From contig JAQVNJ010000015.1 in assembly GCA_028703175.1 (NCBI GenBank), positions 1 to 64,000 of the forward strand: 64,000 nucleotides of DNA. Direction: 5' to 3'. Below, in pieces: positions 17,751 to 29,142 of this stretch (its first letter is position 1; each line of letters opens with the position of its first letter). The translations under genes and the position numbers were made by a program. The notes beneath the pieces were generated by a model that was given only the letters and a program-made list of their open reading frames with translations, had not been told where the DNA came from and ran no database searches. The DNA comes from JAAYCB01 sp012744395. Its GTDB lineage: Bacteria; Planctomycetota; Planctomycetia; Pirellulales; Thermoguttaceae.

Positions 17751-17844
17751 CGCGAACGTCTCCATCGCCCGGCCTTCACCCGTTCGCCGCACGCGCTCCG
17801 GATCGCCGTCGTTGTTGTGGTTCCCGTCGCCGTCTGTCCGTTCC

Positions 17845-19245
<1,401 letters not shown>

Positions 19246-19647
19246 GCTCGGCAACCTTTCTGTTGGACGTCGATTCATGTTTGTATCGGGTACGATAGAC
19301 GTTCACGGAGACTGTCCCACGTTTCGTTCCAGGTCAACGGGGCGATTTCTCTCGGGGCAGGTCCGGGGGGTGACCGATTACGCCGAACGGCTCGACAGCC
19401 CCTCATTGTAGTGCCGCCCAGCGGCATGTCAAAAACGTGCGCAACGGGCCGCCTCCGCGGCGATTGGGCTCGACGAAGGGACGAGCGAAGAAGCGGAACG
19501 GGGCCCGACGCCGCCCGGCGGCCGTCGCGTCTGCCGCCAGCGTCCCCAAGCTGGGGTTTGGGAACGAGGCGGGAAGAAAAGACGGCACCTGACCGCCGAA
19601 CCCGAACCCGGATTGCTCGAACCGGCAACCTTCTCCCAGGCTGCGGT
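19246..19647. other. Intergenic with a diverged palindromic repeat
   Basis: About 400 bases upstream of the Gfo/Idh gene. Positions 19541-19569 hold a degraded copy of the dispersed palindrome (CCCCAAGCTGGGG then TTGGGAACGAGG). The rest shows no convincing gene; a T-loop-like string near 19600 was rejected as a tRNA. Confidence 0.45.
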
Positions 19648-21273
19648 TCAGTTCGCGGTTTCGACCGCGCGGCGGTAGTCGCTATCGTCGTGTTTCTGCT
19701 TCCAGCCGTCGATCGGAGCGGCAAGCTTCGCCCGGTGCCGGGCCCACATCTGGTTGACAAACGCATCCCACGCCTGGCCTTGCCGCGCCCAGTTCTTGTC
19801 GTGGTCCCGGCCGGTGGCATTCTGGATTTCCTTCACGAAGGCCGCGTCGTCCTCATACATCCAGCGGTCGACATAATCGAAGAACGCGTCGTGGTTCCAT
19901 GCTTTCTCCGCGCCCAGAAGCCTCAGCGCCAGGGCCTGGGCGACCCAGCCGACGCTCGTGCAGCAGCGGCGGTAGGATTCGCTCGTGTTCTGGCCTTCCT
20001 GCCACTCGGAGGGGGGCGTGTGCTCGTACGGGCCCCAGCCGGACTTGCGCAGCCGGCCCCTGCCGGTGGCCGCGTCGATCCCCGAATGACCGGCGAAGAC
20101 GACCTTGGCGCCCGTCCAGCATTCGCCGTAGGCGGTCTGTTCGTCCTCGCCGAAGCTTGCTTGGGGGAATGATCGATTGATGTTCGCCAATTCGTCGTCG
20201 CCCAAGAGGATGCCGGCGAAGACGATCGGCAGTTTCCGGCCGCTGCCGTGTCCACCCCAGCCGGTCCAGCCGGGATGGCCCGAGCGGATCATGCCGCCCA
20301 GGTCGATGCCTATCTGGGTGAGGTTTACCAGGAGCGGTTCTTTCTGTTGGGGCGAAATGTCCGTGCACAAAAGCAGCGCGGAGATGCCCACGACGCGGCC
20401 GTACTCCAGCCCGTACTGCGGCATGTTCTCCACCGGCTCTTCGAAGCCGAAAAAGCCGGTCCCGACCCAAGGCCGCCGGGTGAAACGGATGTACTGAACC
20501 GCGCTGGGCGCGCTTGCCGTCGCCGCCACGGTCGGCAGGAGTTCCCGCCGGAGCTGCCGGGCGAGATAGATCTTCTGGCGGCGGTTGCAGAAGGCCGGCC
20601 GGAAAGCGTCCGGCGGCTGCGGCCGGTCCACGCAGGTCAAGACCGCCGCCGTGCGGATCGGGCTGCTGTCGCCCACGCCCCGCTCGATCTTGTTCCGCAA
20701 CTGGGCGCGCAGCACCAGGCCCTGGGGCATGCTGATCGTCGAGACGAGCGAATCGCCGGGCGCCAGCGCCACCGGCAGCTGGCGGATCAGGGCGGGATCG
20801 AACCAATTGCGGACGCCGCTGTCGTAGGCGACTTTCATCGCGGCCGGTGGATTGAGCATGAAACCGTTGCGGACCCGCTGGGCCTCGGGGCGCCTCCTGT
20901 CCATGTGGTCCAGTTCGCTCGCCGGAATCTGGCTGCCGTGGAGCGGGGCGGGATCGATCGCCACGACCTCTGCCGGCCCGACCACGTACCGGTCGCCGTT
21001 GACGAACTGGCCGGCGCGGACCGGCTTGTCGAATGTCCAGGTGACGCCGTACTGCGAGACGCAGCGCTTGAGGGGCAAGTCTTCCGTTTTCGGCGTCGCC
21101 GGAGCGTTTTGCTCGGTGAAGACGACGGCCACGAGGCTGCCGGCGGCCTCGGCGGCAATCGCCTTCTTGCTGTACGGGTCGACTTCACTGGCAGGGCAGA
21201 CCGCGGCAGAGCAAGCCAAGACTATGGCAAGGCCCGCCGGCAGCAACCTGGCAGCAGCCGTGATCTTCCTCAT
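19648..21273 (-). CDS. Secreted protein of unknown function
   Basis: A 541-residue exported protein from the ATG at 21273, with signal peptide AAARLLPAGLAIVLACSAAV followed by CPASEVDPYS. A beta-rich N-terminal half (about 45-200) is followed by a helix-rich C-terminal half with aromatic segments (MIRSGHPGWTGWGGHGSGRK, VGWVAQALALRLLGAEKAW) that recall alpha/alpha-toroid carbohydrate-active proteins. I do not recognise the family. The frame extends to 21792 but only the 21273 start gives a signal peptide. The following minus-strand gene lies 265 bases upstream. Confidence 0.7.
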   Translation of the reverse strand: MRKITAAARLLPAGLAIVLACSAAVCPASEVDPYSKKAIAAEAAGSLVAVVFTEQNAPATPKTEDLPLKRCVSQYGVTWTFDKPVRAGQFVNGDRYVVGPAEVVAIDPAPLHGSQIPASELDHMDRRRPEAQRVRNGFMLNPPAAMKVAYDSGVRNWFDPALIRQLPVALAPGDSLVSTISMPQGLVLRAQLRNKIERGVGDSSPIRTAAVLTCVDRPQPPDAFRPAFCNRRQKIYLARQLRRELLPTVAATASAPSAVQYIRFTRRPWVGTGFFGFEEPVENMPQYGLEYGRVVGISALLLCTDISPQQKEPLLVNLTQIGIDLGGMIRSGHPGWTGWGGHGSGRKLPIVFAGILLGDDELANINRSFPQASFGEDEQTAYGECWTGAKVVFAGHSGIDAATGRGRLRKSGWGPYEHTPPSEWQEGQNTSESYRRCCTSVGWVAQALALRLLGAEKAWNHDAFFDYVDRWMYEDDAAFVKEIQNATGRDHDKNWARQGQAWDAFVNQMWARHRAKLAAPIDGWKQKHDDSDYRRAVETAN

Positions 21274-21538
21274 CGGGTGCAACTCCGACAGCGCGCGGGA
21301 CGGACGGAATAAAACGCCGCCGGGCATGAACGGCCAGGCTCCGGCTTGCAACAGCCAGCGGAAGTAGGATCGGCAGACCGCCGGCTTTCCCTTCGGGCAA
21401 TTGTCCGGTCCTGTTGGCGACAAATCAACTCCCGGAGGAAGAGCGCAGGATTCAGGCGCAGAACACAGAGACTGTCGCCCGGCGGCCACCTTCCCGGCGT
21501 CGCCGTTCTCCAAGTTTTCATCGCCCGCCTGAGGCGGT

Positions 21539-22147
21539 TCAGTTCCCGCTGCCAGCAGGCCCGCGGTAGTAGTAGCATCCCCAGCCGGGACCGCGGCCAG
21601 CCTGCCGGCCGTAGCCGTAGCCGCGTCCGCGGCCGCCCTGGTATCCGTAGCCGGCGCCCCGGCCAGGTCCGCGGCCCCAGCCGCCGCCGAGCGCCCGATT
21701 GCCGCCCCCCGCCCCGCCTGCCCAGAGCGGCTGGAGACTGCCGGCCCGCAATTGCACGGTCCGGTCACCAAAGGTGAGCGACACGGCGACATAATGGTTG
21801 GGCTTCATCCGCTCCGTGCGGAACCCCTCGACCGTGACTTCCAGGCCGGCGGACAACTCGTCGGCGACGAATTCCACCAGTGCCGCCGGCCCGAGGTGGA
21901 CATTCAGCTTCTCGCCCGTTTCCGTCTTCATCAGGAAGTGGGTGCCGAGCGGGGACGGGCCGGTCGTATTCTCGCACGGGCCGGTCTCTACCTTCAGGAC
22001 CGTGCCGGAGAGCAAGACGGTCTCCGGCTTGACGGCCTGCCGGGCAACGCCCGCCGTCTCGCCGACGCCGCGCTGCGCCAAGGCGGTCGAACCGGTCAGC
22101 CAGTAGACGGCCGCCAGTGCGAGCATTGTGGACTGCATCCCGTTCAT
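21539..22147 (-). CDS. Small secreted protein with Gly/Arg/Tyr-rich tail
   Basis: A 202-residue exported protein: signal peptide (LALAAVYWLTGSTALAQ), a compact beta-rich domain (about 40-125, VLLSGTVLKVETGPC to YVAVSLTFGDRTVQL) with an OB-fold-like pattern, then a C-terminal low-complexity tail of repeated Gly-Arg-Gly-Tyr (for example YGYQGGRGRGYGYGRQ). No catalytic motif seen. Comparable small proteins with GRGY tails are common in planctomycetes; function unknown. Confidence 0.62.
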   Translation of the reverse strand: MNGMQSTMLALAAVYWLTGSTALAQRGVGETAGVARQAVKPETVLLSGTVLKVETGPCENTTGPSPLGTHFLMKTETGEKLNVHLGPAALVEFVADELSAGLEVTVEGFRTERMKPNHYVAVSLTFGDRTVQLRAGSLQPLWAGGAGGGNRALGGGWGRGPGRGAGYGYQGGRGRGYGYGRQAGRGPGWGCYYYRGPAGSGN

Positions 22148-22753
22148 AATCGCATCCTCCTCATGGTTGCTGGGGCGGGCGGGCAGCCGCTGCCTGCCGA
22201 CCGCCGTTTCGGAATCCCTGCAAGATTTTCACAGCGAGTCTGAGGCAAGCGCGACATTCTTGCACAGCCTGACTCCCGCCGAGGTTTCGACAGTCGCCGA
22301 GTTCCGCCGGCAGGGTCTGCACAGGGGGCCTCTTCCTTCTGCCCGAAAAATGGCGGCAGCGCCTGCCGGCCCGCTTGCCCGGCCACAATCCAACTGCAAA
22401 TCCGATGCCGAAAGCCGAGACGGGCCGCGCCCGGCAAAAGGAACGGCCAACCCGCGGTCCGATCGCCGGCGGACGGGCTGATGCGGTGCGAGACCGCGAG
22501 GCAAGAACCGGGCGACTTCCGACCGAGCGTGTTCGGCATGGGACTAGCACGGTGAGCGTTGGGCCGGCATTCGGTCGATCGCCCGCACCTGCCGTCCGCA
22601 AGTTGCCACGAATCGCACGGCGGCAGAACACCGTTCAGGCCGATCGGCCCCGCCGGCTGCGGGAATCCGGGAACAGGCGCGCAAGCCTTGCCCGACCTGA
22701 AGGCGAGGTCTTGCCGACGACGAGCCTCGCGACGGGTTCGAAGGAGATGCGCG
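22148..22753. other. Intergenic, no gene recognised
   Basis: About 600 bases between divergent genes. Overlapping open frames exist on both strands but none has a ribosome site or recognisable protein pattern, and base composition is less codon-like than in neighbouring genes. Confidence 0.4.
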
Positions 22754-22954
22754 ATGAAGACGGGTTCGAAGCCGGTGCAGGGACTGCGGTTGGTGAATCT
22801 CCCGCGGAGAGCCGCATCCGGGCGGACCGGGCGCGACCGGCACGCGGCGGACACCGGCGGTTTGCGGGCGGCGGCGGGCATTCTGGCCCTGGCGGCCATC
22901 CTGATGTGGACCCTCTGGTTGTTTGCCGACCTCCTCTCAAGAGTTGTACAATAG
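22754..22954 (+). CDS. Small single-span membrane protein
   Basis: A 66-codon gene with AAGGAG seven bases before its ATG. The N-terminal ~35 residues are basic and polar; residues ~38-62 form one hydrophobic helix (AAAGILALAAILMWTLWLFA) ending close to the C-terminus, like a tail-anchored protein. It precedes the M28 peptidase by 54 bases and overlaps that gene's candidate promoter. No family recognised. Called on start signal and helix only. Confidence 0.45.
   Translation: MKTGSKPVQGLRLVNLPRRAASGRTGRDRHAADTGGLRAAAGILALAAILMWTLWLFADLLSRVVQ
22923..22952 (+). promoter_or_regulatory. Candidate promoter for the M28 peptidase gene
   Basis: TTGCCG (22923-22928), 18-base spacer, TACAAT (22947-22952), 57 bases before the ATG at 23009. 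It overlaps the last codons of the small membrane-protein gene. Confidence 0.4.
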
Positions 22955-23008
22955 GCGCGTCATTGCCCCGATTCCGGAGCGGGACTCACAACAAAGGAGA
23001 CGCGTGTC

Positions 23009-24070
23009 ATGAAATGTCTGCAGCTTGTTGGGTCATGCGTGCTGTTGATCCTCGCGGCCGGGTTTGCCGACGAGCAAGCCAAGTGCCGGGCCGCCGAGGG
23101 GCAACAGCCCGGTTGGGAAGGGACCTGGGACCGCGAAGGGGTCGCTGCGATGATCCGCAGCCGCCTGGCAACGGTCGATGCCGCCCGGATGGCCGCCGAC
23201 CTGTTCTACCTTGCAAGCGATCCCCTCCCCTACCGCAAGCTGAACTTCACGCTGCCGGGCCACGAAAAGAACACCTTGCACGAAGCAGACGATTTCCTGG
23301 CCGGCAAGCTGGAGGGCTGGGGATATCAAGTTCAGCGGGAGGGCGTGAAGGTGCAGGCATATCGCCGCGACACGAGCAAGCCCAAGCAGCACCAGTACTC
23401 GCCGCCGATGCCCGAGGACCCCTGGTACACGGCCTACAATCTGTATGCCGAGAAAAAGGGCGGCTCGCGCCCCGGCGAGATCATCGTCGTCCTCGCCCAC
23501 AAGGATTCGCAGAGCTGGATCGATTCGCCCGGGGCCAACGACAATGCGATCGGCACGGTCGGCGTCCTGGAGACCGCCCGAGTCCTTGCCGAGTATCCAT
23601 CCGAGCGGACGATCCGCTTCCTGCTCTGCAACGAAGAGCACACGCCATGGACCAGCGTGACGGCCGCACAGAACGCCAAGTCGCGCGGCGAGAAGATCAT
23701 CGCGGTGTTCAATCTCGACGGGATTGGCGTGAAGTCGCCGGAGGAGACGGCCGCCGGCAAACAGACCCTGGTGACCGCCTATACGGAGCCCGCCGGCGAG
23801 CGGATTGCCCGATTGATGGGCGCGGTCAATGACCGCTTCAGGATCGGCCTTGAGCACCGGATCGCCAAGCGGCCGGGGCCCGGCGACGACGACGGCTCGT
23901 TCGTCAAGGCCGGCTATCCGGCGTCGGTGATCAATATCGGCTCCTGGCCCTATGCCGACCCGAATTACCACGGCGAGGGCGATATCCCGGAGCGGACCGA
24001 CGTACCGAATGCGGCCAAGACCGTGAAAGCCACCATCGCGGCGGTGCTGACGCTCGATCAAGGGCCTTGA
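23009..24070 (+). CDS. Secreted M28-family zinc aminopeptidase
   Basis: A 353-residue exported metallopeptidase (signal peptide LVGSCVLLILAAGFA). The two-zinc M28 site is complete: AHKDSQSW (His), GANDNAIG (Asp), FLLCNEEHT (Glu-Glu), FNLDGIG (Asp) and the C-terminal NYHGEGD (His). ACAAAGGAGACG provides the ribosome site. It should release N-terminal residues from peptides in the periplasm. It lies alone between the small membrane protein and the giant propeller protein. Confidence 0.92.
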   Translation: MKCLQLVGSCVLLILAAGFADEQAKCRAAEGQQPGWEGTWDREGVAAMIRSRLATVDAARMAADLFYLASDPLPYRKLNFTLPGHEKNTLHEADDFLAGKLEGWGYQVQREGVKVQAYRRDTSKPKQHQYSPPMPEDPWYTAYNLYAEKKGGSRPGEIIVVLAHKDSQSWIDSPGANDNAIGTVGVLETARVLAEYPSERTIRFLLCNEEHTPWTSVTAAQNAKSRGEKIIAVFNLDGIGVKSPEETAAGKQTLVTAYTEPAGERIARLMGAVNDRFRIGLEHRIAKRPGPGDDDGSFVKAGYPASVINIGSWPYADPNYHGEGDIPERTDVPNAAKTVKATIAAVLTLDQGP

Positions 24071-24290
24071 GAGAGGGAACCGGGAGAACGTCCGCCCGCT
24101 CCCCGAAAACGATCGCTCCCCCGCCAGTCGCCGCGGCCCGCGACCGCTCTGGATCAAGTTCCTGTTGCCGCGCGCGGTTCGCGCCGGGGCAAGATTTCCC
24201 TTGCCAGGCGGCCTGGTGTATAACGGGAGCCATGCGCCGGCGGCGAGAAGTTGGCGACACACGAAATCTCGAACCGAGGGAGACTGGAGG

Positions 24291-27200
24291 ATGGCAAGCG
24301 CGCATCGCGAGGATCGATCTCGACGCGGAGGGGCAAGGCGATTCCGCCCGATTGCGGTTGGGGGAGCCTTGGGGCTGGTGCTGGCGTTGGCCGCCTCGGC
24401 GAGCGTCGCTGCCCGGGCGGGCGATTGGCCCACATACCGGCACGACATCGCCCGCAGCGGAGTCACGTCCGAGGAGGTTCGGCCGCCGCTGAGGGAGTGC
24501 TGGGTCTTCCAGCCGGCGCACGCGCCCGAACCGGCCTGGGGACGTCCCAGTCCGCGGCCGGTCGGCGGCTGGTACGGCGCGACGGAGCTTCCCCGAGCCC
24601 ACTTCGACGATGCGTTCCACGTCGCGGTGGCCGGCGGCACGGTCTACTTCGGCTCCTCGGCCGACGGAAAGGTGTACGCGTTGGACGCGGCGACGGGCAA
24701 GGAGCGCTGGAGCGCGCGGACCGGCGGGCCGGTCCGCTTGGCGCCCGCCGTGTGGCGCGACAAGGTGTATGTCGGGTCGGACGACGGGTGTGTCTATTGC
24801 CTGCGGGCCAGCGACGGCAAGCAGCAGTGGAGGTTCCGCGCGGCGCTCGACGAGCGCAAGTTGCTGGGCAGCGGCAAGATGATCTCGCGGTGGCCGATCC
24901 GCACCGGCGTGCTCGTCGACGACGGCGTCGCCTATTTCGGCGGGGGGATTTTTCCCGCCGAGGGCGTGGCGATGTACGCGGTCGGCGCAGAGGACGGGAA
25001 GCTGATCTGGCGCAACGACACCTGCGGCACGGCCCCCCAGAGCCGAATCTCGCCGCAAGGTTATCTGCTCGCCTCGGCCGATCGGCTCTTTGCCCCGCTG
25101 GCGCGGGTCTCGCCGGCCGCTTTCGATCGCAGAGACGGCCGCCTGCTGTACGAGGCGTACATCGAGCACATCATCGGCGGCGCCCAGGCGACGCTCTCCG
25201 GCTCGCAGCTCTTCACCGGGACGGAGGAGTTGATCGGCTACGACGAGGCGTCGCACCGCTCCCAATCTGCCTGGTTCTGGGGGCATCGGCTGGTGGTCAC
25301 CCCGGAGATGTTCTACGTGGCGACGGGGCGCGAGTTGTTCGCCGTCAACCGCGCGACCTATGGGGCCGCCAGCCTGCGCCGCAAGAGATTGCTCGACCGC
25401 AAGCGGCCCCTCACCGGGGACCTCCGGGCGGCCCTCCAGGGGCCGGAATCGCGACGCCGGGAGCTTCAGGCTGAGCTGGACACGCTGAACGAGCAACTCG
25501 GCCAGGCCGAGCAGGAGATGGCCAGCGGCGAGCTCTGGCGGGTCGCCTGCGACTGCGCCGAATCACTCGTCCTGGCCGGCAACGCCGTTTTCGCCGGCGG
25601 AGAAGGAAGCGTCGTCGCCTTCGACGCAGCGTCGGGCGACTCGCCCTGGTCGGCCAAGGTCGGCGGCAAGGCCCGCGGGCTGGCGATTGCCGAGAGCCGG
25701 TTGTTCGTCAGCTCCGATACGGGCGCGATTCACTGCTTCGGTCCCGAGGGCGCTCAGGCCGTCGGGCCGGTCGCGCAGAAAACGGTCGCATCGCCCTTCC
25801 CTCCGGATCAGCTGACCCCGGTGTTTGAAGCGGCGGCCGAGCGGATCGTCCGCGAGACGGGAATCAAGCGCGGCTACTGCCTGCTGCTCGGTTGCGGCAC
25901 CGGCCGGCTGGCACTGGAGCTGGCCAGGCGGACGGAACTGACGATCTGCGGCGCCGATCCCGACGGTGAAAAGGTCGAGGCCGCGCGGCAGGCGCTCGAC
26001 GCGGCCGGGCGCTACGGCGCCCGCGTGCACCTCGAGCAGGCCGATCTGGCGAACCTGCCGTTTTCCGACTATTTCGCCAATCTCGTCGTCTCCGAGGAGG
26101 CGATTCTCTCGGGGCGAATGCCGGGCGATGCCACAGAGACCATGCGGATGCTCAAACCGCTTGGCGGCACGATCTTCATCGGCCAGCCGGCCGCGGCCGG
26201 CGGCCGGGCCGAGCGCCTCGAAGCGCAAGCGATCGAGGAGTGGTTGGCCAAGGGGGGGCTCGACGGCGGGCGGATCGTGGAGCAGGACGGAACGTGGCTG
26301 GAGCTGCGCCGCGGGGCGCTGCCCGGCGCTGGGAGCTGGACCCATCAATACGCCAATCCGGGCAACACAACTTGCAGCGACGACGAGCTTGTCCGCTGCC
26401 CGCTCGGATTGTTGTGGTTCGGCGGGCCCGGCCCGACCCAGATGGCCGAGCGCCACCGCCGCGCGGCCGCCCCGCTGGCCACGGCCGGGCGGATCTTCAT
26501 CCTTGGCGAGGGTTCGGCCAGCCAGATCGGCGCCGGCGAGAACGCGGTGATGGCTTACGACGCCTACAACGGCCTCAAGCTCTGGGAGCGGGAAATCCAC
26601 GGCGCGCTCCGCGTCAGCGTGACCCACGACGCGGGCAACTCGGCGGTCAACGCCGACAGCCTGTTCATCGCCGTCGGCGACCAGTGCCTGCGGCTGGACG
26701 CCGCCACCGGGCGGACGACGATGACCTACGAAATGCCGCCGGCGACCGATGGCAAAGCCCGCCTCTGGGGCTACGTCGGCGTCGTGGGCGACCTGCTCTA
26801 CGGCTCCCGGACCGCGAAGGGGCGGACCGCCGACTGCGTCTTCGCGCTCGATCTGGCCGACGGGCGGCTGCGCTGGAAGCACGAGGGCGGGAGCATCGCC
26901 CAGGGGGCGATCGCGATCGGCGACGGCCGGATGTTCCTCGCCGACGCCGGCGTGACCGATCAGGAACGGCTGGAGACGCTGGCCGAGCGGCTCAAGCAGC
27001 GCCGCCGCTCGGGCGCCGCGGCGAGCGACGATCCGCCCGTGTTTCGGGTCACGGCCCTCGACGCCCTCAGCGGACGGCCCGCATGGGAGAAGACGGTCGA
27101 GGTGACCGGCGCTGTCGGCGGCGCGTATTGGTGTTCGCTGGGCGCGATCTACAACCGCAACGTGCTCCTCCTGTTCGGGGTGTTTCTCGACGGCCACTAC

Positions 27201-29069
27201 TGGAAGCAGTTCTTCGCCGGCGAGTTCGACAAGCGCCGGGTCGTGGCCCTGTCGGGCGAGGACGGCGGCCTGCTCTGGGAGGAACCGATCGGCTACCGCG
27301 TGCGCCCCTTGGTGATCGGCGACACGCTGCACGCCGAACCGTGGGCATACGACCTGCACAGCGGCGAGCAGCAGACGCGGCTCCACCCGGTAACCGGGCA
27401 GGAGGAGGCCTGGCAGTTCGCCCGCCCGGGCCACCACTGCGGCTGCCCGGCGGCCTCGCCCCACACGATGCTCTTCCGCTCCTACACGCTCGGTTGGTAC
27501 GACCTGGTGGGCGACTACGGCACGCAGCACTTCGGCTCCCAGCGCCCCGGCTGCTGGATCAATTTCATTCCCGCCAACGGCCTGTTGATGGTGCCCGAGG
27601 CCAGCTCGGGCTGCCTCTGCCCGTTCCCCAACGTCTGCACGCTGGTGTTCAAGAGCAGCCAGGAGAACAAACAATGGGCCTACTTCAGCCAGCCCGGCCC
27701 GATGACGCCCGTCAAGCGCCTGGGGCTGAATTTCGGCGCTCCCGGCGACCGCAAAGACCGTTCCGGAGCGCTCTGGCTCGGATACCCCAGGCCCGGCGGC
27801 TCGCTGGTACTCCGCTTCGACGTCGGCATGGCCTTTCATCCGGGCGGCGGCTACACGCATCGCAACCCGGCCTCGACGCCGATCGCGGGCGTCGACGAGC
27901 CGTGGCTGTTGGCCTCGGCGGCCCGCGGCCTTCGCCAATCCGTGATTCCGCTGCTGGCCGAAGGCGACGGCACGGCGGAGTACCGCGTGCGCCTGGCCTT
28001 CGCCGACCCCGACAACGACCAGCCGGGGGCGCGCGTGTTTGACGTCAAGCTCCAGGGCAAGGTCGTGCTCGAGGACTTCGACATCGTCGCGGCCGCCGAC
28101 GGACGCGACCGGGCCGTCTTCAAGGAGTTCGGCGGAATCGAGGTCCGCGACAACCTGGTGATCGAGTTGGCGCCGAAAGGCGGCGGGACCGCGCCCGAGC
28201 AGGCGCCCATTTTGCAGGCCGTTGAAATCGTCCGCGAACGGGTCACCAGGCTCGGCTCGACGGTGCCGGACTTCCTTCTCAGCACGCGCGCACCGGAGGC
28301 AAGCGGCGAGTTGCGCCTGGCCAACCTGCGGGAGACTCCGTTTGAAGGGACGCTCGCGCTCGCCGTCCCGGAGGGCTTCGCCGTCGAACCGAGACAGGCA
28401 AAGGTCCGCCTGGCTCCCGGCGAGCGAACGGCGATCGGGCTGGCGGTCGCCCTCCGCGGAGAGGCCGCGGCCGGGAAATACCCGCTTCCGATCAAGCTCG
28501 TGGCGGCCGATGGCTCGGTGGAACTGGAACGGTCCGCCAACCTGGAACACCTCGGCCGCCGCGTCCGCATCGTCCTGACGCCCAGCGAAGACGCGTTCGT
28601 CAGCCAGCGCTACCCGGACAGGAACCAGGGAACCGGCACGACGCTGGTGGTGGACGGAGGCGACGCGAAGATGGGCGACCGCGACCACAGCCTGGCGCTG
28701 CTGAAGTTCCGGCTCGACGTGCCCGGCAAGCCGATCGAGGCCCGGCTCCGGATTCATAATGCGGGCAACCCGACCGGCGACTCGGGCCGGGTTTGCCTGG
28801 CCGCAGGGGCCTGGACCGAAACGGGTGTGACGTACGCGACGCGGCCCAAGGCGTCCAAGGAATTGGCCCGCTTGGGCCGCGTGAGCGAGAACCAGGCGGT
28901 CGAAGTCCCGATCGAGGTCGAGTTGAGCGGCAAGTCCGAGTTGAGCCTGATCATCGACCCGACCAGCACCGATGGGGTGGACTACCTGTCGCGGGAAAGC
29001 GCCAAGCCGCCGGAACTGACGATTGAATACGAGCCGGCCGCCGCTTCGGGCGGGGGGCCTGGTCGGTGA
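24291..29069 (+). CDS. Giant mosaic secreted protein: PQQ propeller - methyltransferase fold - PQQ propeller - malectin - NEW3-like - DNRLRE
   Basis: A 1592-residue exported protein; the ATG at 24291 (GGGAG and GGAGG upstream) precedes a signal/anchor (GGALGLVLALAASASVA). Approximate domains: first PQQ/BamB-like beta-propeller 60-505 (repeats such as GKVYALDAATGKERW), interrupted near 415-435 by a coiled coil; a SAM-methyltransferase fold 515-670 with motif I LLLGCGTGRLAL and acidic strand ICGADPDGE; a second propeller 680-1150; a malectin-like carbohydrate-binding domain 1165-1310 (YRVRLAFADP, VLEDFDIVAA); a NEW3-like Ig domain 1330-1420; and a DNRLRE/CBM96-type domain 1425-1590. The methyltransferase in an exported protein is odd because SAM is cytoplasmic. 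Function unknown; probably polysaccharide- or surface-related. Confidence 0.85.
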   Translation: MASAHREDRSRRGGARRFRPIAVGGALGLVLALAASASVAARAGDWPTYRHDIARSGVTSEEVRPPLRECWVFQPAHAPEPAWGRPSPRPVGGWYGATELPRAHFDDAFHVAVAGGTVYFGSSADGKVYALDAATGKERWSARTGGPVRLAPAVWRDKVYVGSDDGCVYCLRASDGKQQWRFRAALDERKLLGSGKMISRWPIRTGVLVDDGVAYFGGGIFPAEGVAMYAVGAEDGKLIWRNDTCGTAPQSRISPQGYLLASADRLFAPLARVSPAAFDRRDGRLLYEAYIEHIIGGAQATLSGSQLFTGTEELIGYDEASHRSQSAWFWGHRLVVTPEMFYVATGRELFAVNRATYGAASLRRKRLLDRKRPLTGDLRAALQGPESRRRELQAELDTLNEQLGQAEQEMASGELWRVACDCAESLVLAGNAVFAGGEGSVVAFDAASGDSPWSAKVGGKARGLAIAESRLFVSSDTGAIHCFGPEGAQAVGPVAQKTVASPFPPDQLTPVFEAAAERIVRETGIKRGYCLLLGCGTGRLALELARRTELTICGADPDGEKVEAARQALDAAGRYGARVHLEQADLANLPFSDYFANLVVSEEAILSGRMPGDATETMRMLKPLGGTIFIGQPAAAGGRAERLEAQAIEEWLAKGGLDGGRIVEQDGTWLELRRGALPGAGSWTHQYANPGNTTCSDDELVRCPLGLLWFGGPGPTQMAERHRRAAAPLATAGRIFILGEGSASQIGAGENAVMAYDAYNGLKLWEREIHGALRVSVTHDAGNSAVNADSLFIAVGDQCLRLDAATGRTTMTYEMPPATDGKARLWGYVGVVGDLLYGSRTAKGRTADCVFALDLADGRLRWKHEGGSIAQGAIAIGDGRMFLADAGVTDQERLETLAERLKQRRRSGAAASDDPPVFRVTALDALSGRPAWEKTVEVTGAVGGAYWCSLGAIYNRNVLLLFGVFLDGHYWKQFFAGEFDKRRVVALSGEDGGLLWEEPIGYRVRPLVIGDTLHAEPWAYDLHSGEQQTRLHPVTGQEEAWQFARPGHHCGCPAASPHTMLFRSYTLGWYDLVGDYGTQHFGSQRPGCWINFIPANGLLMVPEASSGCLCPFPNVCTLVFKSSQENKQWAYFSQPGPMTPVKRLGLNFGAPGDRKDRSGALWLGYPRPGGSLVLRFDVGMAFHPGGGYTHRNPASTPIAGVDEPWLLASAARGLRQSVIPLLAEGDGTAEYRVRLAFADPDNDQPGARVFDVKLQGKVVLEDFDIVAAADGRDRAVFKEFGGIEVRDNLVIELAPKGGGTAPEQAPILQAVEIVRERVTRLGSTVPDFLLSTRAPEASGELRLANLRETPFEGTLALAVPEGFAVEPRQAKVRLAPGERTAIGLAVALRGEAAAGKYPLPIKLVAADGSVELERSANLEHLGRRVRIVLTPSEDAFVSQRYPDRNQGTGTTLVVDGGDAKMGDRDHSLALLKFRLDVPGKPIEARLRIHNAGNPTGDSGRVCLAAGAWTETGVTYATRPKASKELARLGRVSENQAVEVPIEVELSGKSELSLIIDPTSTDGVDYLSRESAKPPELTIEYEPAAASGGGPGR

Positions 29070-29142
29070 AGTGGAATGCAGGATCATCCCGCGACAGAAG
29101 ACCTGTCGCCTTGCGGCGTCTTCTCTAGACAAGGAATTGCCC

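Noticed and set aside
19580..19650. tRNA-like string (GGTTCGAGCAATCC on the minus strand)
   Set aside because: The T-loop-like word lacks a five-base T-stem and no acceptor stem, D arm or anticodon arm can be built around it.
22375..23832. A 485-codon plus-strand frame overlapping the M28 peptidase
   Set aside because: It is out of frame with the peptidase, whose signal peptide and zinc ligands are complete.
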